Source: Novosphingobium sp. KA1 (GTDB taxonomy: Bacteria; Pseudomonadota; Alphaproteobacteria; Sphingomonadales; Sphingomonadaceae). Taken from it: a stretch of DNA of 64,000 nucleotides. Both the position numbers and the translations under genes were made by a program. Shown here in pieces: positions 34,604-43,767 of this stretch (positions are counted from its first letter, which is position 1; every line of letters begins with the position of its first letter). The DNA lies in contig NZ_CP021247.1 in NCBI RefSeq assembly GCF_017309955.1, positions 807,501 to 871,500 of the forward strand. Reading direction: 5' to 3'. The notes under the pieces are model-generated. The model searched no databases, was not told the DNA's origin, and saw nothing but the letters and a program-made list of their open reading frames with translations.

Positions 34604-36030
34604 GCCTGCTCCAATCGTTCGACCCGGCCAGCGGCGCACTGGTCTGGGAGGGCGAGGCGGCAAACGCCGCGGCGGTCGATGCCGCGCTGGCGCGCGCCCA
34701 CGCGGCGTTTCCGGCATGGGCCGCGCTTCCGATCGCCGCGCGGGTCGAGGCGGTCTTGCGCTACAAGGCCGTGCTGGAGGCCCGCAAGGACACGATCGCC
34801 GAAGTGATTTCGCGCGAGACCGGCAAGCCGCTCTGGGAAACGCGCGCCGAACTCGCCTCGATGATCGGCAAGGTCGGCCTCTCGATCACCGCACAGGCCG
34901 AGCGTGCGGGCGAGAAGCGGCAGGACATGCCCTTCGGCGCCGCCGTGCTGCGCCACCGCCCGCACGGGGTGATGGCGGTGCTGGGGCCGTTCAACTTCCC
35001 CGGCCACTTGCCCAACGGCCATATCGTCCCCGCCCTGCTGGCAGGCAACACGGTGGTGTTCAAACCCTCCGAAATGACCCCCGCGACCGGGCAGGCCATG
35101 GCCGATGCGTGGATTGAGGCTGGGGCGGAGGCAGACCTTCCTGAAGGCGTATTCCAGATCGTCCAAGGCGCGCGCGCCACCGGCGAGGCACTGGTAGCGG
35201 GCCATATCGACGGATTGCTGTTCACCGGTTCGGCGGGCGCGGGCGCGCATTTCCGGCGCATTTTCGCCGACCGGCCCGACGTGATCCTCGCGCTGGAACT
35301 TGGCGGCAACAACCCGCTGGTGGTCTGGGACGGCGACCTGGACGAGGCCGCCTCGCTCGTCGTGCAGTCGAGCTTCATCACCACCGGGCAGCGCTGCTCC
35401 TGCGCGCGCCGCCTGATCGTGCCGGACAACCAGTTCGGCACCGCGCTGGTCGATGCCGTCGCCGCGCTGGCCGACCGCGTCATCATCGGCGAATGGCACG
35501 AGACGCCCGAGCCGTGGTTCGGCCCGCTGATCTCGGCTGATGCCGCTGCGGCCGCCAAGGCGCGCTTTGCCCGGCTTGTCGAGCGCGGCGCCGCGGTGAT
35601 CCGCACCTTCGAAGGCGTTGAAGGCCGCAGCGATGCCTTTGTCACCCCCGGCATTCTCGACGTCACCGGCGTGGACGTGCCCGACGAGGAAATTTTCGCC
35701 CCCCTCGTGCAAGTGACCCGCGTGCCCGATTTCGATGCCGCCATCGCCGCCGCCAATGCCACCCGCTTTGGTCTTTCGGCAGGCCTCGTCAGCGCGGATG
35801 ACGCCTTGTGGGATCGCTTCGTGCTGGAAAGCCGCGCGGGCGTGGTCAACCGCAACCGCCCGACCACCGGCGCGGCCGGATCGATGCCCTTCGGCGGCCT
35901 TGGCGACAGCGGCAACCACCGCCCGAGCGCTTATTACGCCGCCGATTACTGCGCCTACCCGGTCGCCAGTTTCGAGGCGGCCAGCGTCACCGGCAACAGC
36001 GGTGCGCTCGCAGGGAAGCTCTCGGCATGA
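34600..36030 (+). CDS. astD: Succinylglutamate-semialdehyde dehydrogenase (AstD-like)
   Basis: 476 residues of the aldehyde dehydrogenase superfamily. The catalytic Cys is in FITTGQRCSCARRL and the general base Glu in LALELGGNNPLVVWDGDLDEA; GTVVF-like NAD-binding segments (VLGPFNFPGHLPNGHIVPALLAGNTVVFKPSEMTP) match AstD closely. It oxidises N-succinylglutamate 5-semialdehyde to N-succinylglutamate in arginine catabolism. It overlaps the DUF1338 gene (ATGA) and the M20 gene (ATGA). Confidence 0.92.
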   Translation: MSLLQSFDPASGALVWEGEAANAAAVDAALARAHAAFPAWAALPIAARVEAVLRYKAVLEARKDTIAEVISRETGKPLWETRAELASMIGKVGLSITAQAERAGEKRQDMPFGAAVLRHRPHGVMAVLGPFNFPGHLPNGHIVPALLAGNTVVFKPSEMTPATGQAMADAWIEAGAEADLPEGVFQIVQGARATGEALVAGHIDGLLFTGSAGAGAHFRRIFADRPDVILALELGGNNPLVVWDGDLDEAASLVVQSSFITTGQRCSCARRLIVPDNQFGTALVDAVAALADRVIIGEWHETPEPWFGPLISADAAAAAKARFARLVERGAAVIRTFEGVEGRSDAFVTPGILDVTGVDVPDEEIFAPLVQVTRVPDFDAAIAAANATRFGLSAGLVSADDALWDRFVLESRAGVVNRNRPTTGAAGSMPFGGLGDSGNHRPSAYYAADYCAYPVASFEAASVTGNSGALAGKLSA

Positions 36031-37235
36031 GCGGACTGAGCTTCGAGGAACAGGGCCTGCTCGCCCCGGTCGAACGCGCACCGATCCTGACCCACACGCT
36101 GGACTGGGCGGCGATCAACAGCGGCACCGCCAACCTCGACGGGCTGGCGGCCATGGCCACGCGGCTGGCCGACGCCTTTGCGGCGCTGCCCGGAGAAGTG
36201 CGGCTGGTCGATCCCGCCCCGGTCGAGAAAGTGGACAGCCAGGGCCGAACCCGCGAGGTTGTCCACGGACGCCACCTCGTGCTTTCGGTGCGTCCCGAGG
36301 CAGAGCGACGGGTGATCCTGACCGGGCACATGGACACCGTCTACCCCCTCGACCACCCCTTCCAGGCCTGCGACTGGCTGGACACGAACACTCTCCACGG
36401 CCCCGGCACGGCGGACATGAAGGGGGGGCTTGCGGTGATGCTGGCGGGCCTTGCGGCTTACGAGCGCGGCGATCCGACGCTCGGCTACGATGTGCTCGTC
36501 AACAGCGACGAGGAAACCGGCTCGCTCTCCTCCGCCCCGCTGATCGCCGATCTGGCCCGCGGCAAGCTGGCGGCGCTAACGTACGAACCCGCCCTGCCCG
36601 GCGGCCAGATGGCGCGCGCTCGGCCCGGCTCGGGCAATTACGCGGTGGTTGTCCATGGCCGCTCCGCCCATGCCGGGCGCAACCCCGAGGACGGCCGCAA
36701 CGCCTTGCTCGCCGCCAGCGACCTTGCCCTGCGGCTTGCCGCGATGCGCCGCCCCGGCCTTTCGGTGAACCCGGCGAAGATCGAGGGCGGCGCTCCCAAC
36801 AACACCGTGCCGGACCTTGCCGTGCTGCACTTCAACATGCGCCCTGCCACCCCCGAACACGCCGCCGAAGCCCAGGCCTATATCACGGCCGCCGTCGCCC
36901 AGGTCTCGGCCGCGCACGAAGTGCACATGCATGTCCACGGCCACGTCTCGCGCCCGCCCAAGGCGATAACGGCCAAGACCGAGGCGCTCTACGGCCTTGT
37001 CAGCAAGGCCGCTGCCGACCTTGGCCAGCCGATGAGCTGGAAGGACACCGGCGGCGTCTGCGACGGCAACAACATCGCCGCCTGCGGGGTGCCGGTGCTT
37101 GATACCATGGGCGTGCTGGGCGGCTCGATCCATTCACCGGACGAATATCTGCTGGCGGATTCGCTGGATGCCCGCGCCCGCCTTACTGCTCTTGTCCTGC
37201 ATAGACTGGACCGCCACGGAGTTCTGCCCACATGA
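36027..37235 (+). CDS. M20 family metallohydrolase in the arginine operon
   Basis: 402 residues with an intact two-zinc M20 site: LTGHMDTVYP (His, Asp), GPGTADMKGG (Asp), DEETGSLS (Glu, Glu) and IHSPDEYL (His). The dimerisation lid domain lies about residues 195-310. M20 enzymes cleave acyl-amino acids or peptides. Canonical AstE (succinylglutamate desuccinylase) is of another family and is not present here; position between astD and astA suggests this enzyme may do the desuccinylation, an inference. It overlaps both neighbours by 4 bp. Confidence 0.82.
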   Translation: MSGLSFEEQGLLAPVERAPILTHTLDWAAINSGTANLDGLAAMATRLADAFAALPGEVRLVDPAPVEKVDSQGRTREVVHGRHLVLSVRPEAERRVILTGHMDTVYPLDHPFQACDWLDTNTLHGPGTADMKGGLAVMLAGLAAYERGDPTLGYDVLVNSDEETGSLSSAPLIADLARGKLAALTYEPALPGGQMARARPGSGNYAVVVHGRSAHAGRNPEDGRNALLAASDLALRLAAMRRPGLSVNPAKIEGGAPNNTVPDLAVLHFNMRPATPEHAAEAQAYITAAVAQVSAAHEVHMHVHGHVSRPPKAITAKTEALYGLVSKAAADLGQPMSWKDTGGVCDGNNIAACGVPVLDTMGVLGGSIHSPDEYLLADSLDARARLTALVLHRLDRHGVLPT

Positions 37236-38254
37236 CATTCCTCCTGCGCACCGCACAGGAAAAGGACCTGGAAGCCCTCTACCGCATGGCCAAGGGTACC
37301 GGCGGCGGCTTCACCAACCTGCCGCCCGACAAGCCGACGCTGAAAGCCAAGCTGGAACGCACCGCCAAAAGCTTCGCGCGCGAAAGCGACGAGATCGCCA
37401 ACGACCTCTTTGCCTTCATTCTCGAGGACACCGCCACCGGCAAAGTGCGCGGCACCTGCCAGGCGTTTTCGCAAGTCGGTACCGAGTATCCGTTCTATTC
37501 CTACCGTATCGGCCGGATCACCCAGCATTCCAAGGAACTGGACCGCACCTTCCGCGCCGAGATGCTGACGCTGTGCACCGACCTCGACGGGGCGAGCGAA
37601 GTGGGCGGGCTCTACCTAGACGCCACCGAGCGTTCGGCGGGTGTCGGCAAGCTGCTGGCGCGCAGCCGCTACCTCTTCATCAAGACGCACCGCTCGCGCT
37701 TCGGCGACACCACCCTGGCCGAACTGCGCGGCGCCATCGACGACGCCGGCAACTCGCCGTTCTGGGACGGGCTGGCCGGGCGCTTCTTCGACATGAGCTT
37801 CCGCGATGCCGACGAGTTCAACGCCACCCACGGCAACCAGTTCATCGCCGACCTCATGCCCAAGCACCCGATCTACTGCGCGCTCCTGTCCGAAGCCGCG
37901 CGCCAGGTGATGGGCCAGCCGCACTATTCGGGACGTCCGGCGATGCGCATGCTGGAAAACGAGAACTTCTCGTTCCAGAACTACGTCGACATCTTCGACG
38001 GCGGCCCGACCATGCTCGCGCGCACCGACCAGATCCGCACCGTGCAGGAAGCCCGCACCGCCCCTGTGGTCGCCGTTGTCGAGGATGACGGCAGCGAACC
38101 CAGCCATATCGTCTCTACCGGACGGCTGGCCGCATTCCGCGCATGCCTGGGGAAAGTAACCATTGTCGAGGGCGGCGTGACCCTTGATGCTGCCGCGGCG
38201 GCTCTGCTAGACGTAACGAAGGGGGGCGACGAAATCACTTACGCGAGTGCATGA
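37232..38254 (+). CDS. astA: Arginine N-succinyltransferase
   Basis: 340 residues. Family segments are visible: GGGFTNLP, FILEDTATGKVRGTC, SEVGGLYLDATERSAGVGKLLARSRYLFI, ELRGAIDDAGNSPFWDGLAGRFFDM and PKHPIYCALL. AstA succinylates L-arginine with succinyl-CoA, the first step of the AST pathway. Length fits the E. coli protein (344). Fourth gene in the operon, overlapping the M20 gene by 4 bp. Confidence 0.95.
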   Translation: MTFLLRTAQEKDLEALYRMAKGTGGGFTNLPPDKPTLKAKLERTAKSFARESDEIANDLFAFILEDTATGKVRGTCQAFSQVGTEYPFYSYRIGRITQHSKELDRTFRAEMLTLCTDLDGASEVGGLYLDATERSAGVGKLLARSRYLFIKTHRSRFGDTTLAELRGAIDDAGNSPFWDGLAGRFFDMSFRDADEFNATHGNQFIADLMPKHPIYCALLSEAARQVMGQPHYSGRPAMRMLENENFSFQNYVDIFDGGPTMLARTDQIRTVQEARTAPVVAVVEDDGSEPSHIVSTGRLAAFRACLGKVTIVEGGVTLDAAAAALLDVTKGGDEITYASA

Positions 38255-38260
38255 TCGCCC

Positions 38261-39541
38261 ATGGTCACCGAGATCAACTTCGACGGCATCGTCGGACCCA
38301 GCCACAACTACGCAGGCCTCAGTCTCGGTAATCTCGCCTCCACCCGCAATTACGGCAAGGTATCGGAGCCACGCGCGGCGGCTTTGCAGGGGCTGGCAAA
38401 GATCCGCGCCAACCTCGAACGCGGCGTGGCTCAAGGCTTTTTCCTGCCGCATCGGCGGCCCGACACGTGCTGGCTCCAGCAACTGGGCACCACCGTCGAG
38501 GTGGCCGAGCCGCGCCTTCGTGCCAATGCCATGTCGGCTTCGGCAATGTGGGCGGCCAATGCCGCCACCGTCTCGCCCGCAGCCGATACCGCCGACGGGC
38601 GCTGCCACCTGACCGTCGCCAATCTCATGACGATGCCGCATCGCAGCCATGAATGGCGCGAAACACTGTTCCAGCTTCGCCTCGCCTTTGCCGACACCGA
38701 ACGCTTCGCGGTCCATGCCCCGATCCCGGCCCCGTTCGGTGACGAGGGCGCGGCCAACCACATGCGCCTCTGCACCCGCCACGACGCACCGGGCGTGGAA
38801 ATCTTCGTCTACGGCCACACCGGGGCCGGCGATCTTGATCCCGGCCCCTACCCCGCCCGTCAGCACCGCGAGGCCAGCGCGGCAATCGCGCGCCGCCACG
38901 GCCTTGATCCCGAACGCACGATCCTTGTCCGCCAATCGGAAGAAGCCATTGCCTCGGGCGCCTTCCACAACGATGTCGTCGCCGTCGCCAACGAGCGGGT
39001 ACTGTTTGCCCATGAGAACGCCTTCGCCAATCGCGAGGGCTTTTACGCCGAACTGCGGGCCAAGTTTCCCGAAGTCGAGATCATCGAGATCCCGGCCAGC
39101 GAGGTCAGCCTGTTCGATGCAATCCAGTCCTACCTGTTCAACGCCCAACTGATCACGCAGCCCTCGGGGGAAATGGCGCTGATCCTGCCGACCGAGGCCC
39201 GCGAATCCCCCAGCGTCTGGCCGTGGCTGGAGCGACTGGTCGCCGGCAATGGTCCGATCCGCCAGCGCTTTGTCCACGATCTGCGCCAATCGATGGCCAA
39301 TGGCGGCGGTCCTGCCTGCCTGCGCCTGCGCGTCGTGGCCGATCCTGCCGCGATCGACCCGCGCTTCATCGCAACGACCGCCAGGCTGGACCGTATCGAG
39401 GCGCTGATCGCCCGACTCTGGCCCGAGCAACTGTCGGTCGACGACTTGTCCGAACCTGCGATCTGGACGCAATGCCTTGCCGCCCGCGCGGCGTTGTGCC
39501 GGGAACTGGAACTGCCCGAACTCGAACAGGCAAGCTACTGA
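38261..39541 (+). CDS. astB: N-succinylarginine dihydrolase
   Basis: 426 residues of the pentein fold. It begins VTEINFDGIVGPSHNYAGLSLGN, has HRRPDTCWLQQLG, GAFHNDVVAVAN (catalytic His) and ends with NGGGPACLRLRV, which holds the nucleophilic Cys. It converts succinylarginine to succinylornithine with release of two ammonia and CO2. Last recognised ast gene; the aminotransferase astC and desuccinylase astE are absent from the window, so other genes must supply these steps. Confidence 0.95.
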   Translation: MVTEINFDGIVGPSHNYAGLSLGNLASTRNYGKVSEPRAAALQGLAKIRANLERGVAQGFFLPHRRPDTCWLQQLGTTVEVAEPRLRANAMSASAMWAANAATVSPAADTADGRCHLTVANLMTMPHRSHEWRETLFQLRLAFADTERFAVHAPIPAPFGDEGAANHMRLCTRHDAPGVEIFVYGHTGAGDLDPGPYPARQHREASAAIARRHGLDPERTILVRQSEEAIASGAFHNDVVAVANERVLFAHENAFANREGFYAELRAKFPEVEIIEIPASEVSLFDAIQSYLFNAQLITQPSGEMALILPTEARESPSVWPWLERLVAGNGPIRQRFVHDLRQSMANGGGPACLRLRVVADPAAIDPRFIATTARLDRIEALIARLWPEQLSVDDLSEPAIWTQCLAARAALCRELELPELEQASY

Positions 39542-39611
39542 AAGCGGTTTTTGCAAATGCGGTTTCCCGTTTTGCAATGGTTCCGACGCGATCCGGCTTC
39601 ATATTGAGGTC

Positions 39612-40313
39612 ATGGCTACATCGATACTGACACCGCCGCGTGTGCTGCCCGATCCGATCCGGGCAGCCATCTTCGACATGGACGGAACGCTGCTCGACAC
39701 CGAGGCCGCGCATCGCCGCGCCTTTGTCGAGACCGGCCACGCCTTCGGACTGCCGCTGCCGGACGATCTGCTCCATTCGATGGTCGGTGTGCATCGCGGC
39801 GGCAGCCGCCGCCTCGTGGCGGAGCGCATGGGCGCCGATTTCCCGCTCGATCATTTCTTCGATGAAAGCGACGTGGTGTTCGAGGCCATGGTCGAGGCGG
39901 GCATCGCGCTGCGCCCCGGCGCCGCGGTGATCCTCGACCATTTCACCAGGGCCGGCGTTCCGCTCGCCATCGCCACCTCGACCGAAGCGCCTTACGCGGC
40001 GCAGCGGCTGGAGAAGGCGGGACTGCTCTCCTACTTCGACGTCGTCGTGACCCGCAGCGACGTCACCCATGCCAAGCCGCACCCGGAGCCCTACCTGCTG
40101 GCCGCCAGCCGCCTCGGCGTCGATCCGGCGCATTGCGTGGCGGTGGAGGACAGCCCGGCGGGCGTCGCCGCCTCGTCCGCGGCGGGGATCGCCACCGTGC
40201 TGGTGCCGGACCTGCTGCCGCCGACCAAGGAAATGGTGCTCGCCAGCGCCAAGGTGTTGCCCAGCCTCCATGCCCTGCGCGACCTGCTGCTGGCGCCTGC
40301 CGAGGCGGGTTGA
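39612..40313 (+). CDS. HAD-superfamily hydrolase, phosphatase/phosphoglucomutase-like
   Basis: 233 residues of the HAD-IA type. Motif I is IFDMDGTLLDTE (nucleophilic Asp and the second acid Asp), motif II the Thr in IATSTE, and motif III/IV are KPHPEPYL and VEDSPAGVAA. It is probably a sugar-phosphate or phosphoglycolate phosphatase; a beta-phosphoglucomutase role cannot be excluded. It starts at ATG with GAGG upstream. It is 70 bp after astB, perhaps cotranscribed. Confidence 0.85.
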   Translation: MATSILTPPRVLPDPIRAAIFDMDGTLLDTEAAHRRAFVETGHAFGLPLPDDLLHSMVGVHRGGSRRLVAERMGADFPLDHFFDESDVVFEAMVEAGIALRPGAAVILDHFTRAGVPLAIATSTEAPYAAQRLEKAGLLSYFDVVVTRSDVTHAKPHPEPYLLAASRLGVDPAHCVAVEDSPAGVAASSAAGIATVLVPDLLPPTKEMVLASAKVLPSLHALRDLLLAPAEAG

Positions 40314-40348
40314 CGTCAGTCCAAGATCGGCCTTTCAACCAATCTCTT

Positions 40349-40434
40349 CGTCGCCCCCGCCCAGGCGGGGGCCCCGCTTGCCTTTAGCCGCTCACCAAGA
40401 AAAGCGGGGTCCCCGCCTGCGCGGGGACGACGAG
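40349..40434. repeat. REP-like inverted pair (two GC-rich hairpins)
   Basis: Two related 32-bp elements in opposite orientation: the first (40349-40379) reads CGTCGCCCCCGCCCAGGC then GGGGGCCCCGCTT, the second (40402-40433) is its near reverse complement. Each can form a hairpin, and the whole pair can fold on itself. Sphingomonad genomes commonly carry such 'CCCCGC...GCGGGG' intergenic elements. It lies between convergent genes. Confidence 0.75.
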
Positions 40435-40482
40435 GTTTGATGTGTAAGGTCTGAACTGCGACGGGCTGTTCCAAGGACCCGT

Positions 40483-41400
40483 CTAATCACGCGCTTGCTG
40501 ATCCAGCCACCACCGCATCAACACATGCGCGATCGCATGGGCGGGCGGTGCGCCGAAGGCCTTGCCGTTCTCGTTCCGGCCGATAGCTTCCAGCGCATCC
40601 GCCACCTCCGCGCGGGTGAACCAGCGGGCATCCTCAAGCTCGGTGGTGTCGATGGTGATCCCGTCACTTTCGGCCACGGCGTAACAGCCGATCATCAGCG
40701 ACGACGGGAACGGCCAGGGCTGGCTGGCGACATAGCGCACATCACGCACCCTGACGCCGGCTTCCTCGAAGATCTCGCGGGCGACGGCTTCTTCCACCGT
40801 CTCGCCCGGCTCCACGAAGCCGGCCAGCGTCGAATAGCGCCCCTCGGGAAAACGCGGCTGTCGGCCCAGCAGCGCGCGGCCCTCGTGCTCGACCAGCATG
40901 ATCGTCACCGGATCGACGCGCGGGAAATGCTCGGTACCGCAATCCGGGTTGGTGCAGGTCCGCTGCCAGCCGCCCTTGGCCAGCACCGTGCCCGACCCGC
41001 AGGTGGAGCAGAACCGGTGGCGGCAATGCCAGCTGACCAGACTGCGCGCGGTGCCATAGGCCGCCAGTTCGTAAGGCAGCAGCACCGCCATCGTCAGCCA
41101 GTTGACCGGCGTGGCGTGCGGCCCGCCCGGCGGCGTGACGGCGGGGACTTCGGCAAAGCAGCCCGCCTCCCCGTCGAGGCCAAGGAAGATCAGTTCGCTG
41201 TCCGGCGCGGCATGGTCGAGCCCGTCCCACAACAGCGCCCCGCTCCCCGCCAGCACCGCGTCGAGCCCGTCCAGCCGCAGAAGCCGCGCATTCGGCCCCT
41301 GCAAGGCGGCGAGCGCTTCGGGATCGCCACGCACATGATCGGCGCGGTCGAGGTGGGCGCCTGAAAAGGCAATGGGCAGAAGCGGGGGGGGCAGGATCAA
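40483..41400 (-). CDS. nudC: NAD(+) diphosphatase, NADH pyrophosphatase (NudC)
   Basis: 305 residues in three parts: an N-terminal NADH-pyrophosphatase domain, a zinc ribbon with CSTCGSG and CTNPDCG (four Cys), and a Nudix domain with the box GFVEPGETVEEAVAREIFEEAGV followed by the NADH-specific SQPWPFPSSLM. It hydrolyses NAD(H) and removes NAD caps from RNA. It is the last gene of mutY-serine hydrolase-nudC, overlapping its neighbour by 4 bp. Confidence 0.95.
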   Translation of the reverse strand: MILPPPLLPIAFSGAHLDRADHVRGDPEALAALQGPNARLLRLDGLDAVLAGSGALLWDGLDHAAPDSELIFLGLDGEAGCFAEVPAVTPPGGPHATPVNWLTMAVLLPYELAAYGTARSLVSWHCRHRFCSTCGSGTVLAKGGWQRTCTNPDCGTEHFPRVDPVTIMLVEHEGRALLGRQPRFPEGRYSTLAGFVEPGETVEEAVAREIFEEAGVRVRDVRYVASQPWPFPSSLMIGCYAVAESDGITIDTTELEDARWFTRAEVADALEAIGRNENGKAFGAPPAHAIAHVLMRWWLDQQARD

Positions 41401-42695
41401 GCGGACTTCTCCAACAGGGCCATGACATCGACCTTCAATGCAGTCTGGAACTCGGGCAGGAGCGGCATCGCATCGCTCGGCATGAACTGGACGAACAGTT
41501 GCGAGCGGATCGCGTGGTTCATGTCGACCATGCCCACCGTCCCCGCCGCGCCGGACCAGCCGAACATGCCCGTCTCCGCGCCAAGGCCGATACGCCCCCC
41601 CGCCCCGAACGCGGCCGGGCCGCCGATCATGTGCGAGCGGTCAGCCCCATCGGGCAGCAGATTCGAAGTCCCCATCGCCACCGCGCGCTGCGACAAAACG
41701 CGCCGCCCGTCGATCACACCGCCCTGCGCCAGCAGGCGCAGAAAGCGGTCGTAGTCGCGCGGCGTGCTGACCAGGCCGGAACCGCCAAAGGGAAAGGCCG
41801 GAGGGTCGAGATAGACCGAGCTTTCCGGCGGATCGATCGGCACCAGCACGCCGCCCAGCGCCCCGTAATTGGTCGTCAGCCGCCGCGCCTGCGCGCGCGG
41901 CACGGTAAACGTGGTGCTCGCCATGCCCGCCGGGCCGAACAGCGCTTCGGCGAGATAGGCGTCGAAACTCTTGCCGGTCACGACCTCGATCACCCGGCCC
42001 ATCACGTCCAGCCCCATCGAATAGGACCAGCGCGTCCCCGGATCGGCCACCAGCGGCAGCGCCGCCAGCCGGTCGGCAAAGTGATCGAGGCCGCGAACGG
42101 TCGGCCCATACGTCAGCCCCGGCACCTCGATCCGGCTGATCCGGCCGGGCACCAGCCCCTGCCGCACATAAGCGTCGTGGATCGGCCCGGTCTGGACGAT
42201 GGAATAACCGATGCCCGAAGTATGCGTGACCAGATGGCGCATCGTGATCGGGCGCGGTGCGGGATGCAGGCGGTCGAGCGGGCCGTCGTAACGATCCTGC
42301 ACCTGCATCGTGCGCCACGCGGGCAAGATGTCGGCCAGCGGCTGGTCTAGCGACAGGCGCCCTTCCTCCACCAGTTGCATCGCCATCAGGCCGGTGACCG
42401 GCTTGGTCATCGAATAGATGCGGAACAGGCTGTCCGGCCCCATCGGCATGCCGTCGTCGAAACCCTGCGCACCGCGCGCGACGAAACGGGCCTCACGTCC
42501 CGCCGTGCCGACCGAGGCGACCATGCCGGGAAACTTGCCGATGCCGACCCAGCGCTCGACCAGGGCCGAAACTTTGGGCAGCGCCGCAGGCTGCTCCACC
42601 GCCCATGCCAGACGCGGCATCAAGGCCGCCCCGAGTCCTGCCGCCGCGCCCAGCCTCAAGGCCATGCGCCGGTCGATCAGCGCCGGAAGACTCAC
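41397..42695 (-). CDS. Tat-exported serine hydrolase, class C beta-lactamase-like
   Basis: 432 residues. The N-terminus (DRRMALRLGAAAGLGAAL, about residues 8-25) has twin arginines and a hydrophobic stretch, so Tat export is likely. The Beta-lactamase (PF00144) domain has S-x-x-K in YSMTK, a Tyr motif in RWSYSMGLDVMG and a GWSG near the end. Such proteins act as esterases, D-aminopeptidases or PBP-like enzymes; antibiotic hydrolysis is not implied. It is embedded by 4-bp overlaps between mutY and nudC. Confidence 0.82.
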   Translation of the reverse strand: MSLPALIDRRMALRLGAAAGLGAALMPRLAWAVEQPAALPKVSALVERWVGIGKFPGMVASVGTAGREARFVARGAQGFDDGMPMGPDSLFRIYSMTKPVTGLMAMQLVEEGRLSLDQPLADILPAWRTMQVQDRYDGPLDRLHPAPRPITMRHLVTHTSGIGYSIVQTGPIHDAYVRQGLVPGRISRIEVPGLTYGPTVRGLDHFADRLAALPLVADPGTRWSYSMGLDVMGRVIEVVTGKSFDAYLAEALFGPAGMASTTFTVPRAQARRLTTNYGALGGVLVPIDPPESSVYLDPPAFPFGGSGLVSTPRDYDRFLRLLAQGGVIDGRRVLSQRAVAMGTSNLLPDGADRSHMIGGPAAFGAGGRIGLGAETGMFGWSGAAGTVGMVDMNHAIRSQLFVQFMPSDAMPLLPEFQTALKVDVMALLEKSA

Positions 42696-43738
42696 ACGGT
42701 CTCCGCCAGTGCGAGGCGGGCGGCCTTGGCGAACAGGGTCGGCAGCCCGGCCTCGTCAATGCGCTCAAGCGGCCACCATTCGCCCTCGCCCGGCGGATCG
42801 CCCGCCAATGCGCCGATATGCACCTGAAGCGAGAGTTCCAACGCGAAATGGGTGAAGACGTGGCCGACCCTGCCCGCATTTTCCCAAGGCCCGTCGATCG
42901 GCCCCTTGCCGCTGCCGTCGCTGCGCGCGATCCAGCCGTCATCCGGCAGCGCGCGCATCCCGCCCAGCATCCCCTTTTCGGGACGGCGGACCAGCCAGAC
43001 ATGGTCATCCCGCTCGATCCAGAACGCCCGCCCCAGCCGCGTCGGCTTGGCCTTCTTCGCCGCCTTGACCGGCAGCCGCTCCGGCTCGCCTGCGACGCGC
43101 GCCTTGCAGGGATCGGCCAGCGGGCAAAGCAGGCAGCGCGGCGCGCGTGACGTACAGACGGTGGCGCCAAGGTCCATCATGGCCTGCGCGAAGTCACCCG
43201 CGCGAGAGTCCGGCGTGATCGTATCAGCCAGCGCGCGGATCGTCGGCCGTGATCCCGGCAGCGGCTCTTCCAGCGCGAACAGCCGCGAAACCACCCGCTC
43301 GACGTTCGCATCCACCACCACCGCGCGCCGCCCGAAGGCAATCGCCGCCACGGCAGCGGCGGTATAGGCGCCCAGCCCCGGCAGCGCGCGCAGTTCCTCC
43401 TCGGTTTCGGGGAACGCGCCCCCCCGCTCCGCCACCGCGCGGGCGCAGGCCAGCAGGTTGCGGGCGCGGGCGTAGTAACCAAGCCCCGCCCATGCCGCCA
43501 TGACCTCCTCGTCAGCCGCCGCGGCAAGATCGGTCACGTGCGGCCAGCGCGCGGTGAACCTGGCGAAGTAGTCCTTCACCGCCGCCACCGTGGTCTGCTG
43601 CAGCATCACTTCGGACAGCCACACCCGGTAGGGCTCCGGCGCCGGCGTTCCCGGCGGTGCCCGCCAGGGCAGCGTGCGGGCATTGCGGTCGTACCAGCCG
43701 AGAAGCAGGTCGGGGATCGTATCGCGGCTGGCGTCCAT
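42692..43738 (-). CDS. mutY: Adenine DNA glycosylase (MutY)
   Basis: 348 residues. The N-terminal HhH-GPD domain has the catalytic Glu in WLSEVMLQQTTV, the HhH LPGLGAYTAAAV and the catalytic Asp in VVVDANVERV. A [4Fe-4S] cluster loop follows (CTSRAPRCLLCPLADPC), then a Nudix-like NUDIX_4 domain (about 225-340) which reads 8-oxoguanine. It removes adenine mispaired with 8-oxoG. The ATG giving MDASRDTIPD is the natural start. Divergent from dciA, 29 bp apart. Confidence 0.96.
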   Translation of the reverse strand: MDASRDTIPDLLLGWYDRNARTLPWRAPPGTPAPEPYRVWLSEVMLQQTTVAAVKDYFARFTARWPHVTDLAAAADEEVMAAWAGLGYYARARNLLACARAVAERGGAFPETEEELRALPGLGAYTAAAVAAIAFGRRAVVVDANVERVVSRLFALEEPLPGSRPTIRALADTITPDSRAGDFAQAMMDLGATVCTSRAPRCLLCPLADPCKARVAGEPERLPVKAAKKAKPTRLGRAFWIERDDHVWLVRRPEKGMLGGMRALPDDGWIARSDGSGKGPIDGPWENAGRVGHVFTHFALELSLQVHIGALAGDPPGEGEWWPLERIDEAGLPTLFAKAARLALAETV

Positions 43739-43767
43739 GCCAGCCCTATGGCATTGGAGCGCCGACA

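Noticed and set aside
41397..42695. Beta-lactamase resistance gene
   Set aside because: The fold is shared with many esterases and peptidases, and no specific class C signature such as a clear KTG was confirmed.
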